A stretch of DNA of 5,766 nt from Thermococci archaeon (GTDB lineage: Archaea; Methanobacteriota_B; Thermococci; Thermococcales; Thermococcaceae), in contig QMUE01000104.1 of NCBI GenBank assembly GCA_003663535.1, positions 1-5,766 of the forward strand, in the 5' to 3' direction. Positions 1-5,228 of the stretch are shown here, one piece after another; position 1 is the stretch's first letter; the number at the start of each line of letters is the position of its first letter. Both the position numbers and the translations under genes were made by a program. A model generated the notes under the pieces. The model was not told the DNA's origin. It ran no database searches and was given only the letters and a program-made list of their open reading frames with translations.

Positions 1-220
1 AGACCCGGTTACCCATCCCCCTGATCCGTTCAAATTTGCCTATGCTGTTGGTGGAAAGGATAAAGTCCCGTTTCCCATTGAGAGGAGTACTTATGACGAT
101 CTGATTTCTTTCCTCGAGAAGCTCCTTGAAAAGGGCAAAGAAGAGCGGGAAGTTGTCAAACAGGTAACAAAGATAAGTGAAAAGTGGAAGTTCCCAGAGG
201 AGGAGAAGAGACCTACCTGA
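1..220 (+). CDS. C-terminal end of a conserved archaeal protein, probably DUF763 family (5' end outside window)
   Basis: The open frame enters at base 2 and gives 72 residues ending at TGA 218-220. It begins with a stretch containing HPPDPFKFAYAVGGKD, followed by VPFPIERSTYDDLISFLEKL and a charged helical tail ending KWKFPEEEKRPT. The GGKD-x-VPFP-hER-x-hYD pattern matches my memory of the C-terminal part of DUF763 proteins, a conserved family of unknown biochemical function in archaea and some bacteria. That assignment rests on recall, not on a search. The codons are clean and the frame has no internal stop, so this end looks intact. Immediately after its stop another frame (222-440) reads on with in-frame stops. 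A frameshift near 205-215 could in principle join the two, but the natural-looking tail argues that TGA 218-220 is the real end. Start, promoter and most of the protein lie outside the window. Confidence 0.68.
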   Translation, partial: DPVTHPPDPFKFAYAVGGKDKVPFPIERSTYDDLISFLEKLLEKGKEEREVVKQVTKISEKWKFPEEEKRPT

Positions 221-221
221 T

Positions 222-440
222 GCGCTTGTTAGGGAGAGTATTTAGTCAATTATAGTTGTGGGTCGTCGTACAAAGGCTTTTTGAAAACTTGTCCAGCTAG
301 TTGATGACCCTAGTGTTGAATTCATTGTAAACAAGTCTTTTTCAAGTCTGGAAAAGACCCACAGAAACCTCGAATTCATCAAAACAAGAACTGATTCATC
401 AATGTCAATTGGAAGAGGAGAACACAGCAGACACTATTGA
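222..440 (+). pseudogene. Eroded coding fragment of unknown function
   Basis: Reading from base 222 in the frame of AAA 285-287 gives a protein-like sequence interrupted by TAG 243-245 and TGA 282-284 and ending at TGA 438-440. The segment between the stops reads SIIVVGRRTKAF. The longest open piece, 285-437 (51 codons), starts KLVQLVDDPSVEFIVNKSFS and contains LEKTHRNLEFIKTRTDSSMS. The mix of hydrophobic and charged residues looks like real protein rather than noise, and the piece has no good start or ribosome site. I read it as the remains of a gene. No family is recognised. It lies directly behind the DUF763-like gene, so it may be a disrupted operon partner or the edge of inserted DNA. 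Confidence 0.4.
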
Positions 441-474
441 AATAGTCTATCAAGGCTGAATGTCTTCCCAAATG

Positions 475-496
475 TTTTTCTTTCTTTTGTATTTTA
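475..496 (+). terminator. T-rich archaeal-type terminator
   Basis: Several T runs follow each other (T5 at 475-479, T3 at 481-483, T4 at 485-488, then TATTTT to 496). Archaeal RNA polymerase terminates at such oligo-T tracts without needing a hairpin. It would end transcription from the DUF763-like gene and the remnant behind it. The assignment comes from base composition and position only. Confidence 0.45.
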
Positions 497-559
497 CAGT
501 TTTGACTTCTTAGAATATTATCCCCGAGGTTTCTTTTGGATATCGTCTCCTAATAATGT

Positions 560-586
560 GGTGAGTTAACTTTTAGTTAATTCACC
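560..586. repeat. 11-bp inverted repeat upstream of the glycosidase promoter
   Basis: GGTGAGTTAAC (560-570) and GTTAATTCACC (576-586) are complementary over 11 bp except one position, which would be a G-U pair in RNA; the loop is TTTTA. It ends about 74 bp before the TATA element at 660-667. It could be an operator or activator site for the downstream gene, or a hairpin in a transcript. No T run follows directly, so an intrinsic terminator is less likely. Confidence 0.55.
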
Positions 587-659
587 TAGAATGTTTGTTA
601 TTGTAGCTAAGTATTACGATAAAGGTGGACTTATATCGATTCGCTGTTAGAAATAATAC

Positions 660-667
660 TTATATAT
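660..667 (+). promoter_or_regulatory. TATA box of the surface glycosidase gene
   Basis: TTATATAT lies behind an A-rich stretch (GAAATAATAC) that could serve as a weak BRE. Archaeal transcription starts about 25 bp past the TATA centre, so the start would fall near 688-692. This leaves a leader of roughly 40 nt before TTG 729 and excludes ATG 684 from the transcript. Confidence 0.6.
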
Positions 668-716
668 CTTAATTGTTTATATTATGTGTCTATGTATCCT
701 TGTAGGTATAAGTATT

Positions 717-721
717 GGAGG
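717..721 (+). promoter_or_regulatory. Ribosome binding site that sets the TTG start at 729
   Basis: GGAGG stands 7 nt before TTG 729, the usual archaeal Shine-Dalgarno spacing, whereas ATG 684 has no such site. The next codons (LRRKFLIGLLILLIAG) give a standard signal peptide beginning with a short Arg/Lys-rich stretch. Confidence 0.75.
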
Positions 722-728
722 ATTAGAA

Positions 729-2984
729 TTGAGGAGAAAATTCCTCATAGGGTTGCTCATCCTGTTAATTGCTGGGATTAATTATTCTGTTATTCCGCCG
801 GTTTATGGTCAATTACAGGTCCAGCAAGTGGGTGGACTTTATCGCGTTGAAGAAACGTCGTTGAATCCTCCAGTAAGCTCCGTTATTAAAGATCCAGAAA
901 CACCTGAAAGTCGAGCAATACCTATCAGAGGAGTGACTGTTAAAGGGATACATGGCACGGGAGAATTATGTATAGACGGAGAAGTCTGGTCACGTTCAAA
1001 GCTTGTTCAAAAGGCTAAAGAGATGGGAGCCAATTGGGTAGAAATTGTTCTTTGGGTGCTTGTCACTGAGGACGGTAAACTAATAGATTTTCATCGCCCT
1101 GTTCCAAATCCTAATGACTTTTCATCGATAGAGGATTTACTTGAAGAATCAAAGAAGACTGAGGAGCTGATGATCTCTTTAATACAATATCTCCATAAGA
1201 ATGGTCTCAAAGTCTATCTCATGACTTACCATGAGCGCCTAGGAGCTCATCATGAGTATAGTAGAGGGCTCAGACTAGACGTAGACGCCTTTCTGAATCA
1301 GGCCACGCAAATAGCCTTAAAGTGGGCAAGGATAGCTGAGGAGAATGGTGTTGAAATGTTCGCCCCCAGAAAGGAGCTACAGATGTTCGTCGGCAACGAA
1401 AAAGCGCTGGAGTGGGACGAGGAAATTCTACCTAAATTGCGTAGAATATATCATGGTAACCTCGTGCGAGGGGCTTTCCAGTTGTATATCTGGGACGAGA
1501 AGAATAAAATTGCTATTCCAGCGGAGGAATTGCCAAAAAACATGAGTGGATGGGATTATCTGGGCTTAGATCTATATGGTAACGGAATAGATACCTTCGA
1601 GGAGTGGGCTACATACATTAACAGGTTTGCATTGAAAGCATACGAGCTTAAAGAGAAATATGGTCTCAAAGGCATCGTTTTTGAGGAGTTCGGCTATCCT
1701 CATTTGGGAGAAGAAGCTTTTTGGCAGAATGAATCTTTAACTGGAAATGATGTTATTCAGCGTCTTTATCAGGTAGTTTTTGAAGAATGTGCTGGTATAA
1801 TTGATGGATTCTTTCCTTGGCTGTGGGCCGAAGGTACACACGAGCTTGTTCCCGGAAGGTGGGAATACATTTCTCCTAATAAAATCATTAAGCAATATTA
1901 TACCGCTTCAACGATTCCGAGAAGTTATGAAGATGTGCTCCCAGCGAGAGAATATACTCCACCTAAGATTATCGTTAATAAAACGAGGATCATCCTTGAG
2001 GAGGATTTTGAAAATAATACTGTACACGGATTAGGAGGCTATAACTTTGAAGTTGTCAATGGAGTTCTTAGGCTAAAAGAAGGATGTGTTTCGACAGAGG
2101 ATCTTTTCCAAAAAAATTTGGTCTTCAAATTTAAAATCAAGATCCTGAACGGAAGTCTGGGCGTTGGATTCCGTGACTCCAAAGTCGGGTGGTACGAGAT
2201 CCGCATCGATCCAATGACACACATTAGTCTAATAAGACATGAGCCACCACCGAAGGGAGTGTTAGTTAAGGAAGTAACCCCGCTTGTCGAGTATGATAAG
2301 TGGTACGTCTTCACTATTATTGCTATAGACGATGCCTTTCAACTCTTTGTTGACGATAAAGTGGTTCTGGATTACATTGACCCTGCTCCGCTTCCTGAAG
2401 GCGGCGTTTGTTTTCATGCCGAGGAATGCGAGATTATGATCGATGAGTTAATTATAGAGGAAATACTAGAGGGTACATATACGGTTGAGTATAAGCCATC
2501 TTTTTGGCTGAGCAACTTAACTATAAGTCCAAACAAGGTTCAGCCAAGAGAGCCCATCAAAATTACAGTTAACGTAACAAACGTTGGTGAAGCACCGGGG
2601 TCATATACTGTTAAGCTTAGGATAGATAACGTAACCGTAGATGCAAAGAAGGTTATGTTAGAACCAAGGAAATCTACAACTGTTACTTTTGAGTGGGTTA
2701 GTGAAGACCCAGGCATGTATGAGGTTAATATAGCTTGGCTGAGGGGTTCATTAACCATTATGGGGGCCCAAACAGTCACAGAAACCATAACAACACCCAT
2801 AACTGTGACAACCACATCAAGAGAAACTGAAACTATTGCCAAAACAAAGACGGTGCCCGTCTCAACAACAGAATACGTGACAACTACAGTCGAGAAAACC
2901 GATACAACCACAGCAATAAGCTATGTTGTAATCACATTAATAGCAGGCTTCACTATAGTAGTTCTCCTACTCAGACGTCTATAA
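729..2984 (+). CDS. Secreted, membrane-anchored glycoside hydrolase (GH113-like, clan GH-A) with jelly-roll and CARDB domains
   Basis: Starting at TTG 729 (site GGAGG 717-721) the protein has 751 residues; an in-frame ATG at 684 would add 15 but lies before the predicted transcript start. Visible architecture: signal peptide 1-27, likely cut after VYG; TIM-barrel-like catalytic domain about 67-395; jelly-roll lectin-like domain about 422-578; CARDB domain about 590-675; Thr/Ser-rich stalk about 678-728; membrane helix 729-748 ending in RRL. Within the barrel, E216 in RKEL occupies the place of the acid/base in the GTEL motif of GH113 enzymes, WDYLGLDLYGN (275-285) matches their WDxIGIdaY strand, and E320 in EEFGYP fits the nucleophile before a GY motif. 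PWLW (363-366) fits the last strand. The role is inferred to be retaining cleavage of a beta-linked polysaccharide, perhaps mannan-like, at the cell surface; the substrate is unknown. Eight N-x-S/T sequons suggest glycosylation. It appears monocistronic. Confidence 0.75.
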   Translation: MRRKFLIGLLILLIAGINYSVIPPVYGQLQVQQVGGLYRVEETSLNPPVSSVIKDPETPESRAIPIRGVTVKGIHGTGELCIDGEVWSRSKLVQKAKEMGANWVEIVLWVLVTEDGKLIDFHRPVPNPNDFSSIEDLLEESKKTEELMISLIQYLHKNGLKVYLMTYHERLGAHHEYSRGLRLDVDAFLNQATQIALKWARIAEENGVEMFAPRKELQMFVGNEKALEWDEEILPKLRRIYHGNLVRGAFQLYIWDEKNKIAIPAEELPKNMSGWDYLGLDLYGNGIDTFEEWATYINRFALKAYELKEKYGLKGIVFEEFGYPHLGEEAFWQNESLTGNDVIQRLYQVVFEECAGIIDGFFPWLWAEGTHELVPGRWEYISPNKIIKQYYTASTIPRSYEDVLPAREYTPPKIIVNKTRIILEEDFENNTVHGLGGYNFEVVNGVLRLKEGCVSTEDLFQKNLVFKFKIKILNGSLGVGFRDSKVGWYEIRIDPMTHISLIRHEPPPKGVLVKEVTPLVEYDKWYVFTIIAIDDAFQLFVDDKVVLDYIDPAPLPEGGVCFHAEECEIMIDELIIEEILEGTYTVEYKPSFWLSNLTISPNKVQPREPIKITVNVTNVGEAPGSYTVKLRIDNVTVDAKKVMLEPRKSTTVTFEWVSEDPGMYEVNIAWLRGSLTIMGAQTVTETITTPITVTTTSRETETIAKTKTVPVSTTEYVTTTVEKTDTTTAISYVVITLIAGFTIVVLLLRRL

Positions 2985-2996
2985 CAATAACTATCA

Positions 2997-3004
2997 TTTT
3001 GTTT
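2997..3004 (+). terminator. Oligo-T terminator of the glycosidase gene
   Basis: TTTTGTTT begins 12 nt after the stop codon of the glycosidase, as expected for an archaeal terminator. No stable hairpin precedes it. Confidence 0.45.
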
Positions 3005-3122
3005 CACACAGCTGGACGTCGGTATACATCTTCTTAACGTTTATCTTCCGCATTATCTAGCGTACTCGCCATAGGACCTTTAAGAACTTGTTTTGTGTTT
3101 GCTTTTGGACATAATTTTGTTT

Positions 3123-3144
3123 AGGATAGGAAGAAATCCTTTTT
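3123..3144 (+). terminator. Small hairpin followed by T5
   Basis: AGGAT (3123-3127) pairs with ATCCT (3136-3140) and T5 follows at 3140-3144. It may terminate read-through from the glycosidase. The stem is short and could be chance. The rest of 2985-3180 is AT-rich with no coding frame; AAATATAG at 3151-3158 is a possible weak TATA element for the decayed gene behind it. Confidence 0.3.
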
Positions 3145-3180
3145 AGTACCAAATATAGTTACCAGTTATCGGGGAATAAA

Positions 3181-3505
3181 GTGGGGGAAGCTCCAATAGA
3201 AGACAAAAAAGATCGACTTAAAAAAGATTATGGTGAATTGGACAGAGAGGAGATACAAGAGCAACTCAAAGAATATTAGACACTCATTTTTGAAGAAGCT
3301 TCAAGAACCAGATCAGACATGAGACTTGGAGAAAGAACTAGAATCTCATGATTATACTGTACTGAAACAGAAATCCAACCGAGGTGCTAAAAAAAGAATT
3401 GTAAATGGATAGTAAACAACCTTATGGAGCTTATTCCGGAGGATACATTTGAAGATGAAGCCGAAAAGGAGAGTTCATAGCGAGCTTATGGGTAAGATAT
3501 TCTAG
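3181..3505 (+). pseudogene. Decayed gene, upstream part (mobile-element remnant)
   Basis: GTG 3181, preceded by GGGG at 3171-3174, opens a frame of 32 codons rich in Lys/Glu/Asp (it begins MGEAPIEDKKDRLKKDYGEL) and stops at TAG 3277-3279. The frame resumes as TLIFEEASRTRSDM. Coding character then moves one frame over (3326-3409, LEKELESHDYTVLKQKSNRG) and changes frame again at an A7 run (3389-3395) into KWIVNNLMELIPEDTFEDEA, which stops at TAG 3478-3480. From 3482 the next frame reads ELMGKIF up to TAG 3503-3505 and continues into the integrase-like remnant. At least three frameshifts and three in-frame stops show a dead gene. The pieces are charged and probably helical; I recognise no family. 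They may be one ancient gene with the following remnant or a separate element gene. Confidence 0.5.
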
Positions 3506-3769
3506 ATAGTAAAAGAATCTACCAAGAGTGACGTCAAAGAAAAAGTAATAGCGTGGATTGCAAATGTCGGGAGAAGGTATAATATCCCAGATGATAAAAT
3601 TAAGGAATTTCAAGGGAAGATAGAAGGAATAGGCCCAGATGCTATAAACACCCTTTTGGAATGTGTTAGAAGTTCCCATGAAATGGAAATAGAAGAAAGT
3701 GAAAATCCCGAGAAATATAAGCCGTATACAAGACAGATGGGAAAGAACGCCAAAGAAGTGACACTCATG

Positions 3770-3774
3770 AAAAA
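3770..3774 (-). terminator. T5 terminator of tRNA-Val
   Basis: On the minus strand TTTTT lies 13 nt after the encoded CCA. A short oligo-T tract close behind the gene is usual for archaeal tRNAs. Confidence 0.45.
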
Positions 3775-3787
3775 CTTGCTCGGTTTC

Positions 3788-3840
3788 TGGTGGGCCCGCG
3801 GGGCTTCGAACCCCGGACCTCCACCTCGTAAGGGTGGCGT
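3788..3840. other. Probable integration (att) site in the 3' part of tRNA-Val
   Basis: The integrase-like frame enters the tRNA at its 3' end, so the recombination site should lie within the T arm to anticodon region. The exact crossover cannot be set from one copy, and no second copy of this sequence occurs elsewhere in the window. The end coordinate is approximate. Confidence 0.4.
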
Positions 3841-3865
3841 CATGACCAGTCTAGACCACGGGCCC
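3788..3865 (-). tRNA. tRNA-Val (anticodon TAC, 3'-CCA encoded)
   Basis: On the minus strand the body is 75 nt plus encoded CCA (3788-3790). The acceptor stem pairs GGGCCCG with CGGGCCC over 7 bp, discriminator A at 3791. The D arm has GTC/GAC with a GG-containing loop. The anticodon stem pairs CCACC with GGTGG around loop CTTACGA, giving anticodon TAC, which reads GUA and related valine codons. The T arm pairs CGGGG with CCCCG around TTCGAAG. There is no intron and stems are very GC-rich, as in hyperthermophiles. The gene is intact, although it forms one edge of the integrase remnant: after SSV-type integration the tRNA is rebuilt at one attachment site. Confidence 0.97.
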
Positions 3866-3891
3866 GCCCAAACCATTAAAGTAGAAGTCCA

Positions 3892-3906
3892 AATATAAAC
3901 CTTTCG
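3892..3906 (-). promoter_or_regulatory. BRE/TATA promoter of tRNA-Val
   Basis: On the minus strand CGAAAG (3901-3906) precedes TTTATATT (3892-3899), a strong archaeal BRE plus TATA. Transcription would start about 25 bp on, near 3867-3871, just before the mature 5' end at 3865. The stop codon of the integrase remnant falls inside this TATA box, which underlines that its final residues are accidental. Confidence 0.8.
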
Positions 3907-3977
3907 CTTAAGAACAGGGGTTTAACTCAGCCCTTACCCTTTCAAATAAGTGGGATTTTTAAATGGAAAAGCTAAGA

Positions 3978-3985
3978 TTTATAAG
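3978..3985 (+). promoter_or_regulatory. TATA box of the DUF357-UPF0212 operon
   Basis: TTTATAAG predicts a start near 4006-4010, a very short leader for GTG 4019. TTTTTAAA at 3955-3962 is a second candidate and would give a leader of about 30 nt that fully includes the ribosome site. The promoter is divergent from the tRNA-Val promoter. Confidence 0.5.
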
Positions 3986-4006
3986 GATTCCAAAATATTT
4001 CCAACC

Positions 4007-4013
4007 GAGGCGA
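4007..4013 (+). promoter_or_regulatory. Ribosome binding site that sets the GTG start at 4019
   Basis: GAGGCGA differs by one base from GAGGTGA and stands 5 nt before GTG 4019. The longer frame from GTG 3950 has no such site and its first 23 codons cover the promoter. Confidence 0.6.
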
Positions 4014-4018
4014 GACCG

Positions 4019-4306
4019 GTGGAGAGGGGGATCACCGAAGAAAAACTTAAGAAGTACTTTGAAATCACAAAACAAGCTCTTGAGAGGCTAGAAATTGCAG
4101 TACATGAAAAAAGCCTTCTCTTTTCTGTAGCACAAGACTTTTTAACTATGGCAAAAAGCTACTATAGCGACGCTGAATACTACTACAAAAAAGGAGATTA
4201 TATCACAGCATTTGCAGCTTTAAACTATGCCCATGGATTTATTGACGCCGGAGTAAGACTTGGAGTGTTTAAAGGAGAAGATGACAGACTGTTTGCATTC
4301 GGGTGA
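4019..4306 (+). CDS. DUF357 domain protein, small helical protein of unknown function
   Basis: From GTG 4019 the protein has 95 residues. A frame from GTG 3950 would add 23, but those codons overlap the TATA element, look non-conserved, and lack a ribosome site. The sequence is almost all helical: ITEEKLKKYFEITKQALERL (5-24), then FLTMAKSYYSDAEYYYKKGD (41-60), then YITAFAALNYAHGFIDAGVR (61-80), ending LGVF...DRLFAFG. The pattern MAKSYY-DA-YY-x-KGDY-x-TA-x-A-x-NYAHG-x-DAGVRLG is the hallmark of DUF357, an archaeal family that folds as a helical hairpin bundle somewhat like HEPN or TPR-like helices. No biochemical role is established that I know of. It is followed after 5 nt by the UPF0212 gene, so the two are surely cotranscribed and perhaps functionally linked. 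The protein should be cytosolic; no signal or membrane segment is seen. Confidence 0.85.
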   Translation: MERGITEEKLKKYFEITKQALERLEIAVHEKSLLFSVAQDFLTMAKSYYSDAEYYYKKGDYITAFAALNYAHGFIDAGVRLGVFKGEDDRLFAFG

Positions 4307-4311
4307 GGAAA

Positions 4312-4704
4312 ATGGGAGACTATATCGTTGTCCTTGAGGCCCCAATAATAGTGAGAGAGGTTGAAAGTGCAGACGATGCAATAAACGTTGCCGTTTCAAA
4401 AGTTGCAAAGGCATTAAATAAGGAAAAACTGGACTTTGTAAGGGTGGAAATAGGATATTCCCAGTGCCCAGTTTGTGGTTCACCATTTGAAAGTGCTTTT
4501 GTTATTGGAAATGTGGGTCTTGTAGGAATCTATCTTACCCTTAAAGTGTTCAATGCCCAGAGTTTGGAGCATGCTGAGAGAATAGCAAAAGCCGTTGTTG
4601 GAAAAGCCTTAAAAAAAGTCCCATTAAAAGTTTTTGAGATAAAGGAGTTCCACGATGGAAAAGAAGAGGGGATTGAACTCAATAACCACAAAAATGGATT
4701 TTGA
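4312..4704 (+). CDS. UPF0212 (DUF555) family protein
   Basis: From ATG 4312 the protein has 130 residues. The ATG has GGTGA (4302-4306) 5 nt upstream; an in-frame GTG at 4303 lies inside the end of the DUF357 gene and is less likely. It begins MGDYIVVLEAPIIVREVESA, the typical UPF0212 N-terminus, and carries one CPVCG motif with C52 and C55. The pair could bind a metal, perhaps across a dimer, since only one CxxC is present. The segment EIGYSQCPVCG...ESAFVIGNVGLVG and the stretch up to KALKKVPLKVFEIKE are characteristic. The last ten or so residues (GIELNNHKNGF) look non-conserved. Length is close to the usual 125-130. Function is unknown; the family is found across methanogens and Thermococcales. 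It is the second gene of the operon and is followed by a T7 terminator. Confidence 0.93.
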   Translation: MGDYIVVLEAPIIVREVESADDAINVAVSKVAKALNKEKLDFVRVEIGYSQCPVCGSPFESAFVIGNVGLVGIYLTLKVFNAQSLEHAERIAKAVVGKALKKVPLKVFEIKEFHDGKEEGIELNNHKNGF

Positions 4705-4724
4705 AAATTTTAATTAATTTCTTC

Positions 4725-4731
4725 TTTTTTT
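4725..4731 (+). terminator. T7 terminator of the DUF357-UPF0212 operon
   Basis: TTTTTTT begins 20 nt after the UPF0212 stop, preceded by more T-rich sequence (TTTCTTC). This is a classic archaeal oligo-T terminator. Confidence 0.65.
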
Positions 4732-4828
4732 GCTGGGATTTATAGTTTGGAATTTATCATTTTAGCTTTTTTAGGCAAAACAAAAGCCTTGTTTAAATTT
4801 TGGCAAGACAAGAAAAAAGTTCTATTCG

Positions 4829-4957
4829 TTCTACTCTAAAACCATCAGGGTAAACGGAAAGGCCATCCCCATCAACGAAAGCCTCGACGGCCTCAACGGG
4901 AAGACTATAACCCTTGCCGGCAATGTTTCAATTGATATCCTCTCGCGAAATTTTTGA
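4829..4957 (+). pseudogene. GC-richer fragment of an unrecognised protein gene
   Basis: A frame ending at TGA 4955-4957 reads FYSKTIRVNGKAIPINESLD followed by GLNGKTITLAGNVSIDILS. It stays open upstream to 4775, but the protein-like part starts near 4829. The stretch 4839-4927 is clearly richer in G+C than the AT-rich DNA on both sides and uses C- and G-ending codons (ATC, CTC, GAC, GGC, AAC). The short beta-strand-like repeats (IRVNGKAI, GKTITLAGNV) suggest an extracellular or beta-rich protein, but I recognise no family. No start codon with a ribosome site is seen, so it is probably a scrap of a larger gene from another part of the genome or from transfer. Confidence 0.4.
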
Positions 4958-5089
4958 CTTGGTTGGTGACCATTTTACCGACACAGCTTATCATAATTAT
5001 TTCAAATTGGGGTTGAGACCTTGGTTTTTCATTCCGATTCGGTCATAAAAGATTTTATGATATTGCCTCTTCCCATTGTGCAACCCTGA

Positions 5090-5224
5090 TTATGTGATGC
5101 AAATACCTTAACTGTGGAGAGGCTTGTCGAGGAATTCTCAAGGCTTTTTAGATTGAGAGCGAAAACCTTAGGGCTTCTATATCACTCAATTGCCAAAAAT
5201 ATCTTTCAAAGGTTTTTGACATGA
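5090..5224 (+). pseudogene. Short coding remnant of unknown function
   Basis: Between TGA 5087-5089 and TGA 5222-5224 a frame reads LCDANTLTVERLVEEFSRLF and then RLRAKTLGLLYHSIAKN. GTG 5114 is a possible start, but no ribosome site precedes it. The amphipathic pattern looks like a real helix from a protein. It has no partner frame on either side, so I treat it as a remnant of a larger gene. The flanks 4958-5089 hold no feature that I can support. Confidence 0.3.
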
Positions 5225-5228
5225 TACC

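Larger units (their letters stand above)
441..683. other. AT-rich intergenic region with no supported gene
   Basis: I find no credible coding frame on either strand here. The stretch holds the T-rich terminator, the inverted repeat at 560-586 and the TATA element at 660-667, each listed separately. An ATG at 684 is in frame with the glycosidase but is rejected as its start. Confidence 0.6.
3506..3898 (+). pseudogene. Probable int(N): N-terminal fragment of an SSV-type integrase running antisense into tRNA-Val
   Basis: The frame is open from 3506 to TAA 3896-3898 (130 codons). Its start is lost behind TAG 3503-3505; TTG 3656 is the first clear internal start codon. It reads IVKESTKSDVKEKVIAWIA, then NIPDDKIKEFQGKIEGIGPD, a charged stretch, and LMKNLLGFWWARGASNPGPP. 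From WARGASNPGPPPRKGG onward the residues are encoded by the antisense strand of tRNA-Val (3788-3865). In SSV-type elements of Sulfolobales and Thermococcales the attachment site lies inside the integrase gene and equals the 3' part of a tRNA. Integration splits the gene, and int(N) ends inside the tRNA from its 3' side, exactly this geometry. The catalytic tyrosine-recombinase domain would be in int(C), which is absent, so the fragment cannot recombine. The last residues come from tRNA 5' flanking DNA and have no meaning as protein. The family call rests on geometry and the WARG-SNPGPP signature. Confidence 0.6.

Noticed and set aside
374..402. Nine-base direct repeat ATTCATCAA at 374-382 and 394-402
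   Set aside because: Two short copies 20 bp apart inside decayed coding sequence are easily chance; there is no array or spacer pattern, so not CRISPR.
1..700. Search for a second copy of the tRNA-Val 3' part as the distal att site
   Set aside because: No sequence like GGGCCCGCGGGG-TTCGAA occurs outside 3788-3865, so an element end cannot be placed inside this window.
2540..2911. A 123-codon open frame on the minus strand opposite the CARDB and Thr-rich part of the glycosidase
   Set aside because: It is the antisense shadow of repeated ACA/ACC/GTT codons; its Val/Ser-rich product has no start signal, and the forward frame is clearly coding.
3610..3876. An 88-codon minus-strand open frame covering tRNA-Val
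   Set aside because: It contains the tRNA itself and has no ribosome site. The opposite strand carries the integrase-like frame, which fits a known arrangement.
3950..4018. Longer start (GTG 3950) for the DUF357 protein
   Set aside because: The extra codons overlap the TATA element, lack a ribosome site and do not resemble the conserved family N-terminus.
4220..4486. A minus-strand open frame of 88 codons opposite DUF357 and UPF0212
   Set aside because: Both forward genes are well-conserved families; the reverse frame is a shadow.
5050..5120. A possible C/D box guide RNA (CTGA followed by TGTGATG near 5086-5097)
   Set aside because: The outer box C is imperfect and no box D is found at the right distance, so the set of boxes is incomplete.
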